A stretch of 64,000 bases of DNA from Rugalucina vietnamica (lineage: Eukaryota; Mollusca; Bivalvia; Lucinida; Lucinidae), in NCBI GenBank assembly GCA_964017185.1, contig OZ024869.1:59174761-59238760 (forward strand). The letters run 5' to 3'. A program made the position numbers and the translations under genes. The first letter of the stretch is position 1. Each line of letters opens with the position of its first letter. The notes below the pieces were generated by a model. That model made no database searches. It was not told where the DNA came from and saw only the letters and a program-made list of their open reading frames with translations. Below are positions 1 to 12,085 of the stretch, one piece after another.

Positions 1-382
1 TCACTATTAGACCAATTATAGTATTCTAGAGCAAGCTATTTTTGGTATATGCCTATTTTTGTGAGTCCACCTTATTCTTTAGAATCATACTAGGGGTGGA
101 TCTGGAAACTATGTGATTTTATATCGTGCAAATTTATAAATTATCATATATTATATCATACAATATTTTATGGCATTGCAGTAGTCGCCCTGACCACACT
201 GGCAGCCACGAGAATTTGTTTCAGGGATGCAAAACAGATCTTATAAACCATCTAAAACTTTGCAATGGCTATAGTTTCTTTCCTCATTTTCCTCTATTTT
301 TGACGTTTGACATCATGAATATGTAAATGAGATAATTTTCATTTAGTTTATTTATGTTTTTTTTTTGTTTGTTTTTTGTTTT

Positions 383-384
<2 letters not shown>
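1..384. other. Unassigned AT-rich sequence
   Basis: I see no coding, RNA or repeat signature here. Only short open frames occur, with no recognisable domain. Confidence 0.4.

Positions 385-434
<50 letters not shown>
385..434. repeat. Poly(T) tract
   Basis: About 50 consecutive T follow a T-rich run with occasional G and A (351-384). It could be the poly(A) tail of a decayed minus-strand retrotransposed sequence or a simple expansion. No LINE or SINE body is recognisable beside it. Confidence 0.85.
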
Positions 435-436
<2 letters not shown>

Positions 437-1050
437 GATTTTTCTGTCATTTTTAATAGTTTCATTAAAATTCATGAGCATACAAATTAGATAACATGCA
501 TTACTTACCATACGATGAAAAGACTATGTCTAAGCTTTTCAATGAGACCAAGTAACAGCGTATATCTGAACAATGTTGTATGTACATCCCCATGGTCAAG
601 AATCGCGTTTACGGTTGACATGGAAACCATCCATTTTTGCATAGTGTAAACAAGTTTATCGTTGAGGACGAATTTCTTTGCATTTCGGGGGTTAGGGTTA
701 GGGTCTCCAACCCAGAGGTCCGTTGTCGTGGAACCTAAAGTGTATGAAGTATGAGTTGTTGTCAAGATATGGACTCTTTGTAAAAGTTACACAGCAGTAT
801 ATCGATTTTTTAAAGTGTTCTAGTTTTTTTAACCTCTAGCCACAACCCAGGATCCGATGCCATGAAATGAAACTCACCCCTACAGGGTACCTATGGTCCG
901 AGTAAATGTTTTCAAGATATAGACTTCTAGAATACAATATCACAGAAAAGTGTTCTAGATTTTAACCTCTAGCCCCACCCCCTGGTATGGACCCAGGGAC
1001 CCGATGCTATGGAATGAAAGCCAACCCTACAGTGTGTCAATGGCTCAAGT
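435..1050. other. Non-coding, with a diverged ~160-bp duplication
   Basis: Two diverged copies of a segment with AAGTGTTCTAG, AACCTCTAGCC and CCGATGC lie near 800-900 and 950-1020. Near 688-706 there are about two and a half copies of the telomere-like unit GGGTTA. No gene is visible. Confidence 0.4.
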
Positions 1051-1056
1051 ATCAGC

Positions 1057-1096
1057 GTCTGTCTGTCTGTCTGTCTGTCTCTCTGTCTGTCTGTGT
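1057..1096. repeat. (CTGT)n microsatellite
   Basis: About ten CTGT units with one CTCT interruption, followed by a short TATG-rich run. Confidence 0.9.
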
Positions 1097-1149
1097 ATGT
1101 ACATGTATGTATGTCGGTGAACAGTAAGCGTCGATGTTCTTTTTAATAT

Positions 1150-1255
1150 CGACATGATCAACGCTTATTGTCCATCAAGTTTGGTGGACAATAAGCGTTG
1201 CAGTCGCTACGCTTATTGTCGTTGGTGGACAATAAGCGTCGGTGGCCAATAAGCG
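1150..1255. repeat. Cluster of inverted GACAATAAGCG repeats
   Basis: The motif GACAATAAGCG and its reverse complement CGCTTATTGTC alternate several times within about 100 bp (near 1158, 1186, 1207, 1227). Adjacent copies can pair into hairpins. Related AGCTGTTTATTGCAATC sequence occurs at 9390-9470. Confidence 0.7.
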
Positions 1256-1256
1256 G

Positions 1257-1964
1257 TTCTACAGTGCCTAGAAATGTTACAGAAGGATAGTTCTTATCGT
1301 CTATACAGTCAAACCTTTTCTGGCGGGTAAGTCGTGCGGATCGAATTTTCAAATTTCTAGCTCCTTGACTAAATAAGTGTCTTTCTCTTAAAACATTGCT
1401 AAATATTAAAAAAACGATACTCATACTCAATACTAATAAACCCATATTATGTACCAATCTAACCTGACCTTCGTTTCAAATATCAAAAAATCTGTAATTT
1501 GTGTATCAGAAACTTAGCTAGAATCTCTTATTACATGTAGTTTGAGTCAATCCTGATCAAGAACAAGGCGTTATCAAATAATTTTAATGACAAACATTGA
1601 TAAACAAACACACCATGCCCTTATTAAAAATGATAGAAATAATAGATGTAAGGAAAATGTCCTAATTTCAGAGTTTATTTCGCTAGTATCGTTTATCAGA
1701 ACAAAACATTTAAACTAGCAGGGTTTCAAAGTATATGCAGAGTCAAAAAATACATGAAGATACTAAATGTTTAAGATCGGGGGTCTCAGAGACCAAAATA
1801 AGGGCCCATTCCAAACAGAATTTCCAATCTAGAGAAAAAGTCCAAATTATTGCTGAAATTTAATATTTCTGTTATTTCATGTAAACAGATAATATTGAAA
1901 TTGTTATATTCAACACCTACTTTTATAATGATGCTGAGGTCAGGTTATAGCCAAGTTAAAAACC
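1257..1964. other. Unassigned sequence
   Basis: No coding or repeat structure is recognised. Short open frames on both strands look like chance. Confidence 0.35.
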
Positions 1965-2250
1965 GGTTTAACCCCGCCATTGCATTATAGATCGATACTT
2001 CTGTTATGGTTGTTATTGTTTTTGTTTTGGTGTCATTTTTTTTTTGTGTTGTTTGCACCTTATTTATGTTTTCGTATATTTAGTAACTTCTGGTAACTGA
2101 CCGACCGCCTATTGGGCAATAGCTGCTCTTAAAGGATCTCAATTTTGATTTTTATTCACTTGGCTTACGATATGTTTTAGTATAATTTCCTAATTGTCAA
2201 TTTAGTTTATTTTCCCTTCTCGGGTTTTGGAATGGGAATTTCTTTCTGTC
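1965..2250 (+). repeat. Dispersed repeat R-A, copy 1
   Basis: This segment matches, in the same order, 48262-48458 plus 50425-50665, and in reverse complement 8195-8625. Shared landmarks are AACCGGTTTAA, GATACTTCTGT, TTTTGGTGTC, CGCCTATTGGG, GGCTTACGATATG and CTCGGGTTTTGG. It has no coding potential. The family is probably a non-autonomous transposable element, class unknown. Confidence 0.7.
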
Positions 2251-3104
2251 CTTGTAAGTAATTTATGTAAAGAAACCCAAAATTCAGGGTTTATGTCATT
2301 AATTTTCCCATTGATCAGAAAGGTCTTAAGTCCTGTTCCGAACTTTTCCAAATAGGACAAGGATCTGTTTGGTCTTTCTTCAGTGATATCGTCACAATAT
2401 TGGCAAACAATGTCCCTTTTTCGTTACGATATCTCAACTCGGTGACGACATCAACTGATACCACCAAAGAAAATGTACATTGTACATTGTAGTGTAATAT
2501 GATGCACATGCCACTTTTTAGAATTTCATCAGCTTTCTCTAAATTTATTTTCCTTCACCATCGCCACCTCACACATCTGCAATGAAAAACAGATAATGAT
2601 AAACTTTTCTCCCATATTTGCATATGTGACAAATATACAGAAAGAGATCAGCAGTGAAGTCAATTTATACACACAATTTATACCCATAAACCTCAAAATA
2701 TCCTTCAGGATTGTGTCAGACCTGATGGGTTTTCTTCATGGTGAATAACTGTAACTGCGGTCCAACCAGATATTGCTCTAATGGTTATGATATTTTAGCT
2801 GTTTTGGTCTTCAAATACAAGGTTACCTCTGAACATTAAAGACAAAATTTTGTTTTTATTTGTTTAAAACACTGATTTACGTAGTCAGTTATGGTGATGT
2901 TGGGTCTGTCAGTCCAGCCACACTGGCCCTTGGCAAACATTCCAGGTAACAAACAGGTCAATAGTACAAGTACATCTTGCAATTAGTCTTCCATACTTAT
3001 TGCACATTTCCTTCATCACTAATTGACAAATGTCTCCTTAAATCACCTGAAGAGACGGAATTGCAAAAGAAATACAAATCTTCATGGAATGAAAAATGTA
3101 AAAA
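2251..3104. other. Unassigned sequence
   Basis: No recognisable gene or repeat; low-complexity AT-rich DNA. Confidence 0.3.
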
Positions 3105-3342
3105 TCAGGCCATCCTTAGATGATTCATTGTTTGCTGTGCTCCTACCCATCAATTTAAGAAAGGGTATGTAGATGTAGATAGAGCTTTTTTAACAAAAAA
3201 AGCACTACTGAATCATTGTTTTAGGTATTTTAACAAAATAAAAAAAAACGTTTCCACAGAGCGACCATAAAATGTTTTGGGTAGGGCCAACTCGGATGGG
3301 TAGGTAGGAGCACAGCAACAATTTTTCATGGTCGGCCTCAGT
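3105..3342. mobile_element. Small inverted-repeat (MITE-like) element
   Basis: A sequence containing TGCTGTGCTCCTACCCATC near 3130 recurs in reverse complement near 3294-3330. Flanking partly matched GGCC-containing ends extend the arms to about 50 bp. The unit is about 235 bp with no coding capacity. I could not define a target-site duplication, so it may be a simple inverted duplication. Confidence 0.5.
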
Positions 3343-4096
3343 TAAATCACCATAAATATAACCAATTTATCAACCACCCACACCTACTTTAACCCTCTAA
3401 AGTCATCTCAATATGCCTTTAGAACAATATTTTGATGAGCTTTTTCTAACATCTACCACCTGTGCATGTAGAAAATTTGTATATTTGTTCGCATTTTCTG
3501 TTTAAGATTTGAAAAGTCTTGCAAGGAATACTAAAATCTCACCTGTGTTGTACAAACTATGCTGATAAAGTTCACTACCATCACATGCAACAACATGCCC
3601 AGAGAAAGGTCTACTGCTACTTTAATGTGTCTTCCTACCAACACAGATCTGACATGATTTAATGTTACATCAGTGATGACATGTATGATTATGCACCAAT
3701 CATTTATAGCCACACCCACACCCAAACCCTGGGGAAGTTGGAACCGGCCAAGTTTTTTTACGTTTGCGCAACCCCCTCCCACTTCCCAAAGATTAGGGGG
3801 AATACCTGGGTTTATACTATATATGGGCACAACTGGCAGACTGTTTGTTTTAAAAGTAATTGTCACCCACACTGTTCGGTAATGCTAACCAAAAAATCCC
3901 CACAATACTTATTGCATGACAAAGAACAAATTTTTAGCATTCGGCAAATAAGATTTGAATTTCAGAATAAGAAGTCCATTTTGTGACGGGCGTGTGTTAA
4001 TTATTTGAGATTTATCAGTCATGTTTTTTGCCTATGGCAGTTGATGCCATTGGAGCAGTATTTATGGACACTAGAGACATTGTTGGCAAGATTCAT
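3343..4096. other. Unassigned sequence
   Basis: Overlapping open frames of about 100 codons on both strands near 3531-3986 have no recognisable domain and look like chance. Confidence 0.3.
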
Positions 4097-5967
4097 AACC
4101 AGAGGACCAATGATCCTGTAAACGCTCACTTGAGATCTGTTGTATATATCAATAAACATGTTTTAATATTATAGACCAGAGGACCAATGGTCCTGTAAAC
4201 GCTCACCTGAGATCCGGGATATGCGTCCTCAGCTGATCTTACCATAAAATAGGTCAAGGTCATCTCGGGGTCATGATTTATACAAACTATGTAGAGCTCC
4301 ACTCACTGATGCTTCAGGCAAAGTTTCAAAATCATAGGTCTTATGGTTCTGAAGAAAAAGATTTATAAAGGTTTTTTCTATGTATAGCCATGGTGGCCAT
4401 CTTGGTCATGTGACCTGGACCATTTGGCATTTATATTAACTTTCATTGCCCTTTCGTAACGATGCTCCACATAAAGTTTGACTTTGATTGGCTAAGTGGT
4501 TTCCGAGATGTTTGAATCCGAGAAGATGTTTGAATATTATGATCTTATATATATGCATGTATATAGCCACGGGGCAATGACAGACAACCCCCTGGGGACA
4601 TTGTTTTTCATAAACATAAATCCTCTGTCCATTTGCATACTCCCAGCAAGTTTCCCCAATTTAATTACATTGTACTAATTTTTCCATGATTTGCATGGGC
4701 AACCTATGTTGGCCTTGCCATAGAATAGGTCAAGGTCATCTCAAGGTCATGATTCATATCAACTTTGTAGAGCTCCTCTCCCTGCTGCTTCATGCCAAGT
4801 TTCAAAATCATAGGCCTTCTGGTTCTGGATAAGAAGATTTTTAAAGGTTTTAGCTATTTATAGCCATGGCGGCCGTCTTAGTCATGTGACCTTGGCCATT
4901 TATATAAACTTTCATTCTCCCTTACTAAAATGCTCCACATGAAGTTTGGCTTTGATTGGCCAAGCGGTTTCAGAGGAGAAGATATTTGAATATTGTGGTA
5001 ATATACATGTATATTGCCCCGGGCAGACTTCCCCTGGGGTCCATTTTATTCAGAATCATAAATCTTCAGTCCATTTGCCCATTTCCATAAAGTTTTCCCT
5101 TCAAATGACATTTTGACAACTTTCCCCATTCAAATACACGGGCAACCTATGTTGACCTTGCCATAAAATAGGTCAAGGTTATACCAAGTTCATGATTTAT
5201 ATAAACTTTGTAGAGCTCGTCTCCCTGATGCTTCATGCCAAGTTTAAAAGTCGTAGGCCTTCTGGTTCTGGAGAAGAAGGTTTTTAAAGGTTTTCGCTAT
5301 TTATAGCCATGGCGGCCATCTTGGTCATGTGACCTTGGCCATTAATATAAATTTTCGTTCCCCCATCCCAAGTATACTACAAATAAAATTTGGCTATGAT
5401 TGGTCAAGCGGTTACTGAGAAAATTTGATTTAACATTTAATTTGTAAATGACCTTTGAAATGGCCTTGACCTTTAATACTCACAACACTTTATTAGCTCA
5501 ACATGTTGTCTGTATCTTACAACTTTCAGGTCACAAGGCTACAAAACTTTCCTAAAAATTCAATGTTTTCACTTTTTCCCATTGAAAAGCCTATGTAACC
5601 AAAATTGACTTTTCCATAAAATAGGTCAAGGTCAACCAAAGGTCATGATTTATATAAACTATGATGGGCCAGAGTCCCCGATGCTACATACCAAGTTGAA
5701 ATCGGTTCACCGTTTCCAGTAAAGAAGATTGTTTGTGGTTTTTACCATATATGGGCTTGGCGGCCATCTTGGTCATGTGACCTGGATCATTTATATAAAC
5801 TTTCGTTCCCCCGTCCTAAGGATGCTCCACATGAAGTTTGGCTTTGATTGGCCAGGCGGTTTCAGAGGAGAAGTGGACGACGGACGGACTGATGGACGAC
5901 GGACGGACGCCGGAGCATGGCCATCCTATAAGCTCACCTTGTGAGCCTTCGGCTCAGAGGATCTAAC
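4097..5967 (+). mobile_element. CTCACCTGAG-family repeat, copy B1 (445-bp cassette type)
   Basis: It begins with AACCAGAGGACCAATG; a second 5' terminus follows at about 4172, so a truncated 5' end abuts a longer copy. It ends in a hairpin with the stem halves AGCTCACC and GGCTCAG around 5925-5960. The body is a loose tandem array of about 445-bp units. Each unit has AGGTCAAGGTCAT, a GCCATCTTGGTCATGTGACC segment and a TTTGGCTTTGATTGGC segment. A GGAC-rich stretch precedes the 3' hairpin. It has no coding capacity. I infer a non-autonomous transposon, possibly Helentron-like. Confidence 0.75.
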
Positions 5968-7176
5968 GAGGACCAATGGTCCTGTAAACGCTCACCTGAG
6001 ATCTGCTGCATAAACCAATAAACATGTTTGAATATTATGGTATTTAACCCCAGTGCAGGGGCAGATGAAGCCCCTGGGGATTTTTTTTTCAGAATAATCA
6101 ATATTCTATCCATTTGCCAATTTCCTGCTGGCTTTTCCCTTCAAATGACATTTTAACAGTTTTCCCCATTTAAATGCATGGCCAATCCATATTGACCTTG
6201 CCATAAACTGGGTCAAGGTCATCACAGGGTCATGATTTATGTATACATTTAAGTACTTAAGCCATAGATGCTTCACATCAAGTTTCTTCGAAATCGGTCC
6301 ACCGGTCCCAGAGAAGAGTTTATACCATATATGGGCATGGTGGCCATCTTGGTCATATGACCTTGATTATTTATATACACATTGATTCCCCAATTCTATA
6401 GATGCTTCACATATAATTTGGCTTTGATTGGCCAAGCTGTTTCAGAGGAGAAGATGTTTTCATATTATGGTGATATACATGTATAATGCCCCGGGGTTGG
6501 GGCAAATGAGCCCCTGGCGTCCAATTTTTTCAGAATCATTAATATTCAGTCCTACTGCCCATTTCCTGCAACACTTTCACTTTAAATGACATTTTAAAAG
6601 TTTTCCCCATTCCAATGTATTGGTGACCTATGTTGACATTGCCGTAAAATAGGTCAATGTCATCCAAAGGTCATAATTTATAAACACGATATAGTACTTC
6701 CAATGCTTCATGCCAAGTTATGTTGAAATCGGTCCATTGGTTCAGGAGAAGAAGAATTTTAAAGGGTTTTTACCATATATGGGCATGGCGGCCATCTTGA
6801 TCATGTGACCTGGATTATTTATAAACACATTGGTTCCCCATTCCCATAGATGCTTCCTATAAAATTTGGCTTTGGTTGGCAAAGTGGTATCAGAGAAGAA
6901 GATCTTTGAATATTTTTGTAATATACATGTATTTTGCCCAGGGGTGGAGGCAGACCAATCCCTTGGGTCCAGATTTTTTTCAAAATTACCTACCTTCAGT
7001 CCATTTGCCCATTTCCTGCAAGTTTTGCCTTTCAAATGACATTTTAACAATTTTCCCCATTCAAATGCATGGGCGACCTATTTTGACATTGCCATAAAAT
7101 AGGTCAAGGTCATCCAAAGGTCATAATTTATAAACACATTGTAGTACTCAAGTCCCCAATTCTTCATGCCAAGTTT
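5968..7176 (+). mobile_element. CTCACCTGAG-family repeat, copy B2, 5' part
   Basis: It begins with AACGAGGACCAATGGTCC directly after the 3' end of B1 and runs through 445-bp units. It stops abruptly at GCCAAGTTT (7168-7176), where a 14.7-kb insertion starts. The same unit resumes at 21893, so 5968-7176 and 21893-22637 are halves of one copy. Confidence 0.8.
7168..7176. repeat. 9-bp target-site duplication, left
   Basis: GCCAAGTTT, identical to 21893-21901. Other copies of the host repeat read GCCAAGTTTCGTTGAAATC without interruption, which shows the pre-insertion sequence. Confidence 0.9.
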
Positions 7177-7276
7177 GGGACAGACTTAAACGCTGAATTT
7201 TCTGCTGAATTCAGCAACTGACTGATCAGCAGAAATATACTAAAACGCTGAAATACTGAACTGTTGATTTTTTGTT
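7177..7276 (+). repeat. Left terminal inverted repeat of the 14.7-kb transposon
   Basis: It starts GGGACAGACTTAAACGCTGA and contains the palindromic pieces GCTGAATTCAGC and CTGATCAG. It pairs with 21793-21892. Confidence 0.9.
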
Positions 7277-7810
7277 GTACACCAGTTTTTGATCGTTGTT
7301 AAGCAAATGCAAATGGTGATTTTATGTATTTGATAACATTATTATTATGATTTGTCATGGTTTATGCAGCGTCTTTGACCGTGTGCGACCATACCATTTA
7401 GAAACTTGACAGTCGTTGTTGCTGATGTGCTTTAGCTATGATGTATTGAAATGCATCAAAAGTATTCAAACTGTTATGTTTTCGGCATAGTTCCTGCAGT
7501 TTCATATATGTATGTATGTGGACAGTTTGATACGCTATCGCGCAGTCTGATCACATCACCGTAATTCGAGATAATTACATTTAGCTTCGCTTAAAGGTAA
7601 GAAATCAAACTTTCCACAGTGGCTATGGTTTCATATGATGTGTTGTGCTCTACTTGGTCTGAATTCTTACAAAAAAAAGTGTTTATCGTAGAATGTGGAG
7701 TCTAGAAATGCATGTAACATTTACCAATTGAAGAAATTGAAAAATAGTACAAGACGGGCCTTCCGGATATGTCAATTCTAAAAAACATGTATAAACATAG
7801 AAGCAAGAAA
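7277..7810. other. Unassigned interior of the 14.7-kb transposon
   Basis: No coding sequence recognised. This is a candidate remnant of the element's original subterminal DNA. Confidence 0.3.
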
Positions 7811-7814
7811 TTGT

Positions 7815-8080
7815 TTGATTTGTGGTTTAGCGTCCCAGTCAACAGCTATGGCCATGTGGGAATGTTGCCTCTGTTGTATGGAACTTTTACTCACTATAAG
7901 AATGTCATGGCAATCACAATGCGCTTGAAACTATAACGTCCCGAGTACACAGTTGTTGCTTACATGTATATGTTTAGATGGCCTGAACCACTTTTCTTGG
8001 GCAGGCTCAAACTTCTGGACGGTTAACCCATAATCAGATGGTCAGTCAGTTGGCGCGGGCCCATATTTCCACCAGAAATT
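7815..8080 (+). repeat. Dispersed repeat R-C, copy 1
   Basis: It shares order and motifs with 55228-55500 and, reversed, with 13080-13315. Landmarks are GCGTCCCAGTCAACAGCTA, GGATGTTGCCTCC (diverged here), GGCAGGCTCA and GGTTAACC-ATAATCAGA followed by GGTCAGTCAG. It is about 270 bp and non-coding. A SINE-like origin is plausible but no clear A/B boxes are seen. Confidence 0.6.
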
Positions 8081-8194
8081 TTAGTTTGTCCATATGTGAC
8101 GGCATTATTAAACATTATTCATTGCTTCTTGAATGTTTTTGCTTTTGCTGGTAAAAGCGAACAGTTTCATATAATGGCAAAAATGCAGATAAAG

Positions 8195-8625
8195 CTGAAA
8201 AGGTACTAGTAGGCAAAGATCAGGAAAAGGCGCAACCAGAAAAAGATTCCCACTCCAAAAACCGAGATGGGAAAAAACTAAATTAACAATCAGGTACTTA
8301 TACCATGAAAACATATAAGCCGAATGGGCAGCTATTTTCCCAATAGGTGGCCACGCAGTTACCTAAACATAACTAAAAATATGAAAACATACAAAAGGCG
8401 CCAACAGCACAAAATTTTTAAACACCAAGACATAAAACGAAAGAACCGCCACAGAAGTATCGCCTTGGAACGATCAGTAATATAACATTACTGGCGGGCT
8501 TAAATCGATTTTACAGGTACCTAACCTCACCCTCAGCTTCTGCAGTAGTTCATAACATTTAGTTAGTTCTTCGGTTCTTGTGGTGAATCTCTAACTAGTC
8601 AATGAATCACCAAGAACAAGAAAAG
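8195..8625 (-). repeat. Dispersed repeat R-A, copy 2 (uninterrupted)
   Basis: In reverse complement this matches R-A at 1965-2250 and the split copy at 48262-50665. It is uninterrupted across the position where the 48-kb copy carries a CTCACCTGAG-family insertion, so it serves as an empty-site reference. Confidence 0.7.
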
Positions 8626-8992
8626 ATGTATCAGTTTCTGTGTGGTTTTGAAAGCTGCAGAATTGTCAAACAAAATGTTCTAGCATTCTAGGACTTGATA
8701 ATTCGTGCAAGTATATGTACTTCTCTCTAAGTAAAGGTTTCTTCTTGTAAAATGGTAGTGTTATTAACTCAATCTTTGAGGTGTGAACATACATGTACGT
8801 ATTTGTTTGAACACCAGGTGTGAACAAGCGTATTTGTTTTCTGAATGACGGTTTTCCTATCACTCAATCTACTCAATCAACCAAAGTGTCATTTTGACCT
8901 TCCGCATGAATTCACTGGTAACTTAATTTGTAATGTGACGCGTGTTGATCATTAATCGATTACAACACTTCTGTCGATAGCTGATTTTGTGA

Positions 8993-9268
8993 ATGTGTGT
9001 AGTTGCAAAAAGGCGTGAATGTAATATTTTTTCAAACCTTTTCAACACTGACACAGGGGTAAAGCAAGGGGACCCGCTCTCCCCGGTGCTGTTCATATGT
9101 TTCATAAATGATATCATTCATAACACCAATGATGATTATGGCGAACCATTGACTATCAATGAAATTAATATGTCTACAGCTGTATACTCATGTATGCATA
9201 CATGTATGATGCTGAAAGAAAGAAAGAATATGATTGTTTCAGATTGTTTGAAACATACAAACATGTAG
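8993..9268 (+). pseudogene. Reverse-transcriptase fragment of a LINE
   Basis: The frame encodes GVKQGDPLSPVLF followed by an FINDI-type segment, the conserved RT block around motif B of non-LTR retrotransposons. Neither the upstream fingers region nor the downstream YADD box is recognisable, and the frame runs into unrelated sequence. It is a short decayed remnant within the 14.7-kb transposon. It lies on the opposite strand to the two longer LINEs there, so it is an independent insertion. Clade cannot be assigned. Confidence 0.75.
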
Positions 9269-9589
9269 CGCTTTCTTTTCAAATGAATGAATGAGGGGGA
9301 AAGTTCTTTTCTTTTATTAATTCTACGTTTTCCTTTTTTTTTCGGAAACGCATAATAAGATTGTCATAGACTTTTATTTCTTAGAAAAAAGGTAGCTGTT
9401 CATTGCAATCGTTTATGGCCCCTAAGGTAGTCGCTTATCGCAATTAGGTAGCTGTTTATTGCAATCAGTTACATGTAAGAAACACTTTTATTTTATGGCC
9501 TACAGTAGTAAAGGTAAGAAGCAGAGACCTCCATGCACCTCCAGATATTTCAATTTAATTAACTTTATGTAAGGACAATATTAGCTAAA

Positions 9590-10375
9590 TAACATTTGTG
9601 TCATACATGTACACGCGTGCCATTCAATGACTACCGTGAAAATTTACACCTACTCTGCCTTCGTACTATCAAAACATATGGTAATTACATAGGTGTCAAC
9701 TCGAAGCAATATACATGTGCACGCATACCATTCAATGGCTACTGTGCAAATTCAAAACCTACAAATTAAAGGTGCTCAAGATTATCACACTTCGTACTAT
9801 CAAAACATTTGGTAATTACATAGGTGTCATCTTGAAGCAATATACATGTACATGTACACGCGTGCCATTCAATGGCTACCGTGAAAATTTACACCTACAG
9901 ATCAAACGTGCTCTGCCTTCGTACTATCAAAACATTTGGTAATTACATAGGTGTCATCTTTTCATAGGTGAACAGAAGCAATATACATGTACATGCGTGC
10001 CATTCAATGGCTACCATGAAAATTTACACCTACAGATTAACGGTGCTCTGCCTTCGTACTATCAAAACATTCGGTAATTACATAGGTGTCATCTTGAAGC
10101 TGTATACATGTACACACGTCCCATTCAATGGCTACCGTGAAAATCTACAAATTAAAGGTGCTCAAGACCATCACACTTCGTGCTATCAAAACATTTGGTA
10201 ATTATATAGGTGTCATCTTGAAGCAATATACATGTACACGCGTGTCATTCAATGACTACCGTGAAACTTCAAAACCTACAAATTAAAGGTGCTCAAGACC
10301 ATCACACTTCGTACTTTCAAAACATTTGGAAATTACATAGGTGACAACTTGAAGCAATATATATGTACGCGTGCC
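9590..10375 (+). repeat. Minisatellite, ~110-137-bp unit, about 6.5 copies
   Basis: Units contain GTACACGCGTGCCATTCAATG, then a TACCGTGAAAATTTACACC segment, TTCGTACTATCAAAACAT and AATTACATAGGTGTCA. Unit starts fall near 9606, 9716, 9853, 9988, 10110, 10232 and 10365, and vary in an internal AAATTAAAGGTGCTCAAGA segment. Open frames crossing it (9715-9942, 9968-10201) only read the repeat. Confidence 0.85.
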
Positions 10376-11093
10376 ACACCTACAAATTAGTTTCAGGTTT
10401 CATTTTTGTCGGTGAGTATACCTACTTTTTGTGGACCACTTTTATCTATCTTCTGGTACTGAGTCGATCACCTCAGGTGTTGGGTGGGTGTCTAAATTTA
10501 GAATTTAGTCAAGGGGAAAACATTTGGAGCAATAAACAGTTGTACATGCAAAATATTCTGAAGCTTATGTCATCAAAATGCTAAAATGCCAACAAGAAAA
10601 CTGGGAATGAACGAATATTTATACAGATAACGTAAGTGCCATTTAGACCACCAAGATTCAGTATTAACCAAAAATTAATGTAACGCGATTTATCACGCCC
10701 TCTATCGGCAGGCAGAGCCTCCATGAGGGCGTGATCACCTACCTATCAAAAACCGCTTCACGTTCTTAAAAAATTCAGAGGGCCAATCAGAGAGCAGGAT
10801 TCCCATTTTACCCATAATGTAACGCATTGTTTACATTTTATTGGTTTTTCAAATTCACGAGTATCGAAAAAATACAGGTAAAATGACAAGGGAGCGGGAA
10901 TATGTGTTAAGTTTATGATATTTTGTATTTCAAATAAATAATTATTCTTAAAATATTTTGTATATAAATGTTTTTCCCATGATGCACGCGTGATCTCGAG
11001 AAAGTACCCTTCCCACAATGCACAGCGATGACGTCACTCTTGAAGAGAAAAAATAAGTGACGGATCCAGGACGTAATTAGACGACTGGATCAT
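10376..11093. other. Unassigned sequence
   Basis: No recognisable gene. A short inverted AGGGCGTGAT/ATCACGCCCT pair occurs near 10692-10735. Confidence 0.3.
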
Positions 11094-11274
11094 CGATACG
11101 ATACGATACGATACGATAATTTATTTGAGTCTCACTTTTGTATGAACATATAAAACAATACTTTATAAATACATATATACAATACAAAACCGCTCAGAGC
11201 TGAGCTACAGTGGTGTTATGGCTAAAAACCCAAATTAGCCGTTTTAACGGCTAATTTGTTAACGGCTAATTGTA

Positions 11275-11460
11275 AAATTTCGCGGCGAAATTGTGTGTAA
11301 AATAAAAGTCAGCGCGGAATTTCGCCGCGAAATTCCGCCGCGAAATTCCAGATTTCGCGGCGAAATTTCGCGGCGGAACACGGCGAAAAAAGTTTACCTG
11401 TTATTACGCATAAAAATCAATTGACCAGTGTTTCGCGGTGTTTCGCGGCGAAAAAGACGA
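11275..11460. repeat. CpG-rich subterminal repeat array, left
   Basis: About ten occurrences of TTTCGCGGCGAAA or TTTCGCCGCGAAA and variants sit in otherwise AT-rich DNA. A matching array lies at 13548-13745. Confidence 0.8.
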
Positions 11461-11869
11461 CAGTCACAAATTTTTTTTGTTGTTTAAATAATATTTTAAA
11501 TTGGGTGTTTTTATTTCATTTCAAGTTGTATCAATATTTTGTTTACGCCTCAATCCTGCATAATTATCGTTTAAGTCCCGACAGTCACAACAGTTTTATT
11601 GTTTAAATTTCATTTTAATTTGTATGCATCTATTGCTTTTCAAGTCGCATAAATATTTTGTTTTCTTTTCAATTTTGTATAATTATCGTGTTTTATTCGT
11701 ACTTTGAAGTTTCTGAGACCCTGATTATTGGCTTTGTGTTTATTTTCATGCTTCTTTTTCAGATAAATCAGACTTACCCGATAACATTAGATCCTATTAT
11801 GTAGCTTAATTTACAGAAAAAAAGCTCATAGCGGCGTTAGCAATTTTCATGGGATTATTGCCCACAGAT

Positions 11870-12085
11870 TTGTTTGTTTGTATTGAGGCTGGACGTCCCA
11901 GTCACCAATTGTTAAGTCATGTCTGGACGGAGCTACCGTTTCCTGGGTATTAAGTAGTACTGTGGGTAATCAATGTGCCTTGCTCAAGAACACAACACGG
12001 TTTCGCCAGTGCGGATCGAACTCAGGACCTCTCGATTCGGAGTCTGATGCACTGCAACTATGCCACCGCGATCCCAACCCACATA
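11870..12085 (-). repeat. tRNA-derived SINE (minus strand)
   Basis: On the minus strand it shows an A-box-like TGGCATAGTTG and a B-box-like GAGTTCGATCC about 45 bp apart. A body follows with TTGAGCAAGGCACATTGATT and GTCTGGACG-type sequence. It is nested in the Tc1-like element. Confidence 0.65.

Noticed and set aside
688..706. Interstitial telomere (TTAGGG) array
   Set aside because: Only about two and a half units, easily due to chance in this setting.
3531..3986. Overlapping frames of about 100 codons on both strands as possible host genes
   Set aside because: No domain, no splice-site support, low-complexity composition.
9715..10201. Small proteins with repeated MATMKIYTYR-like sequence
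   Set aside because: They are read-throughs of the minisatellite.
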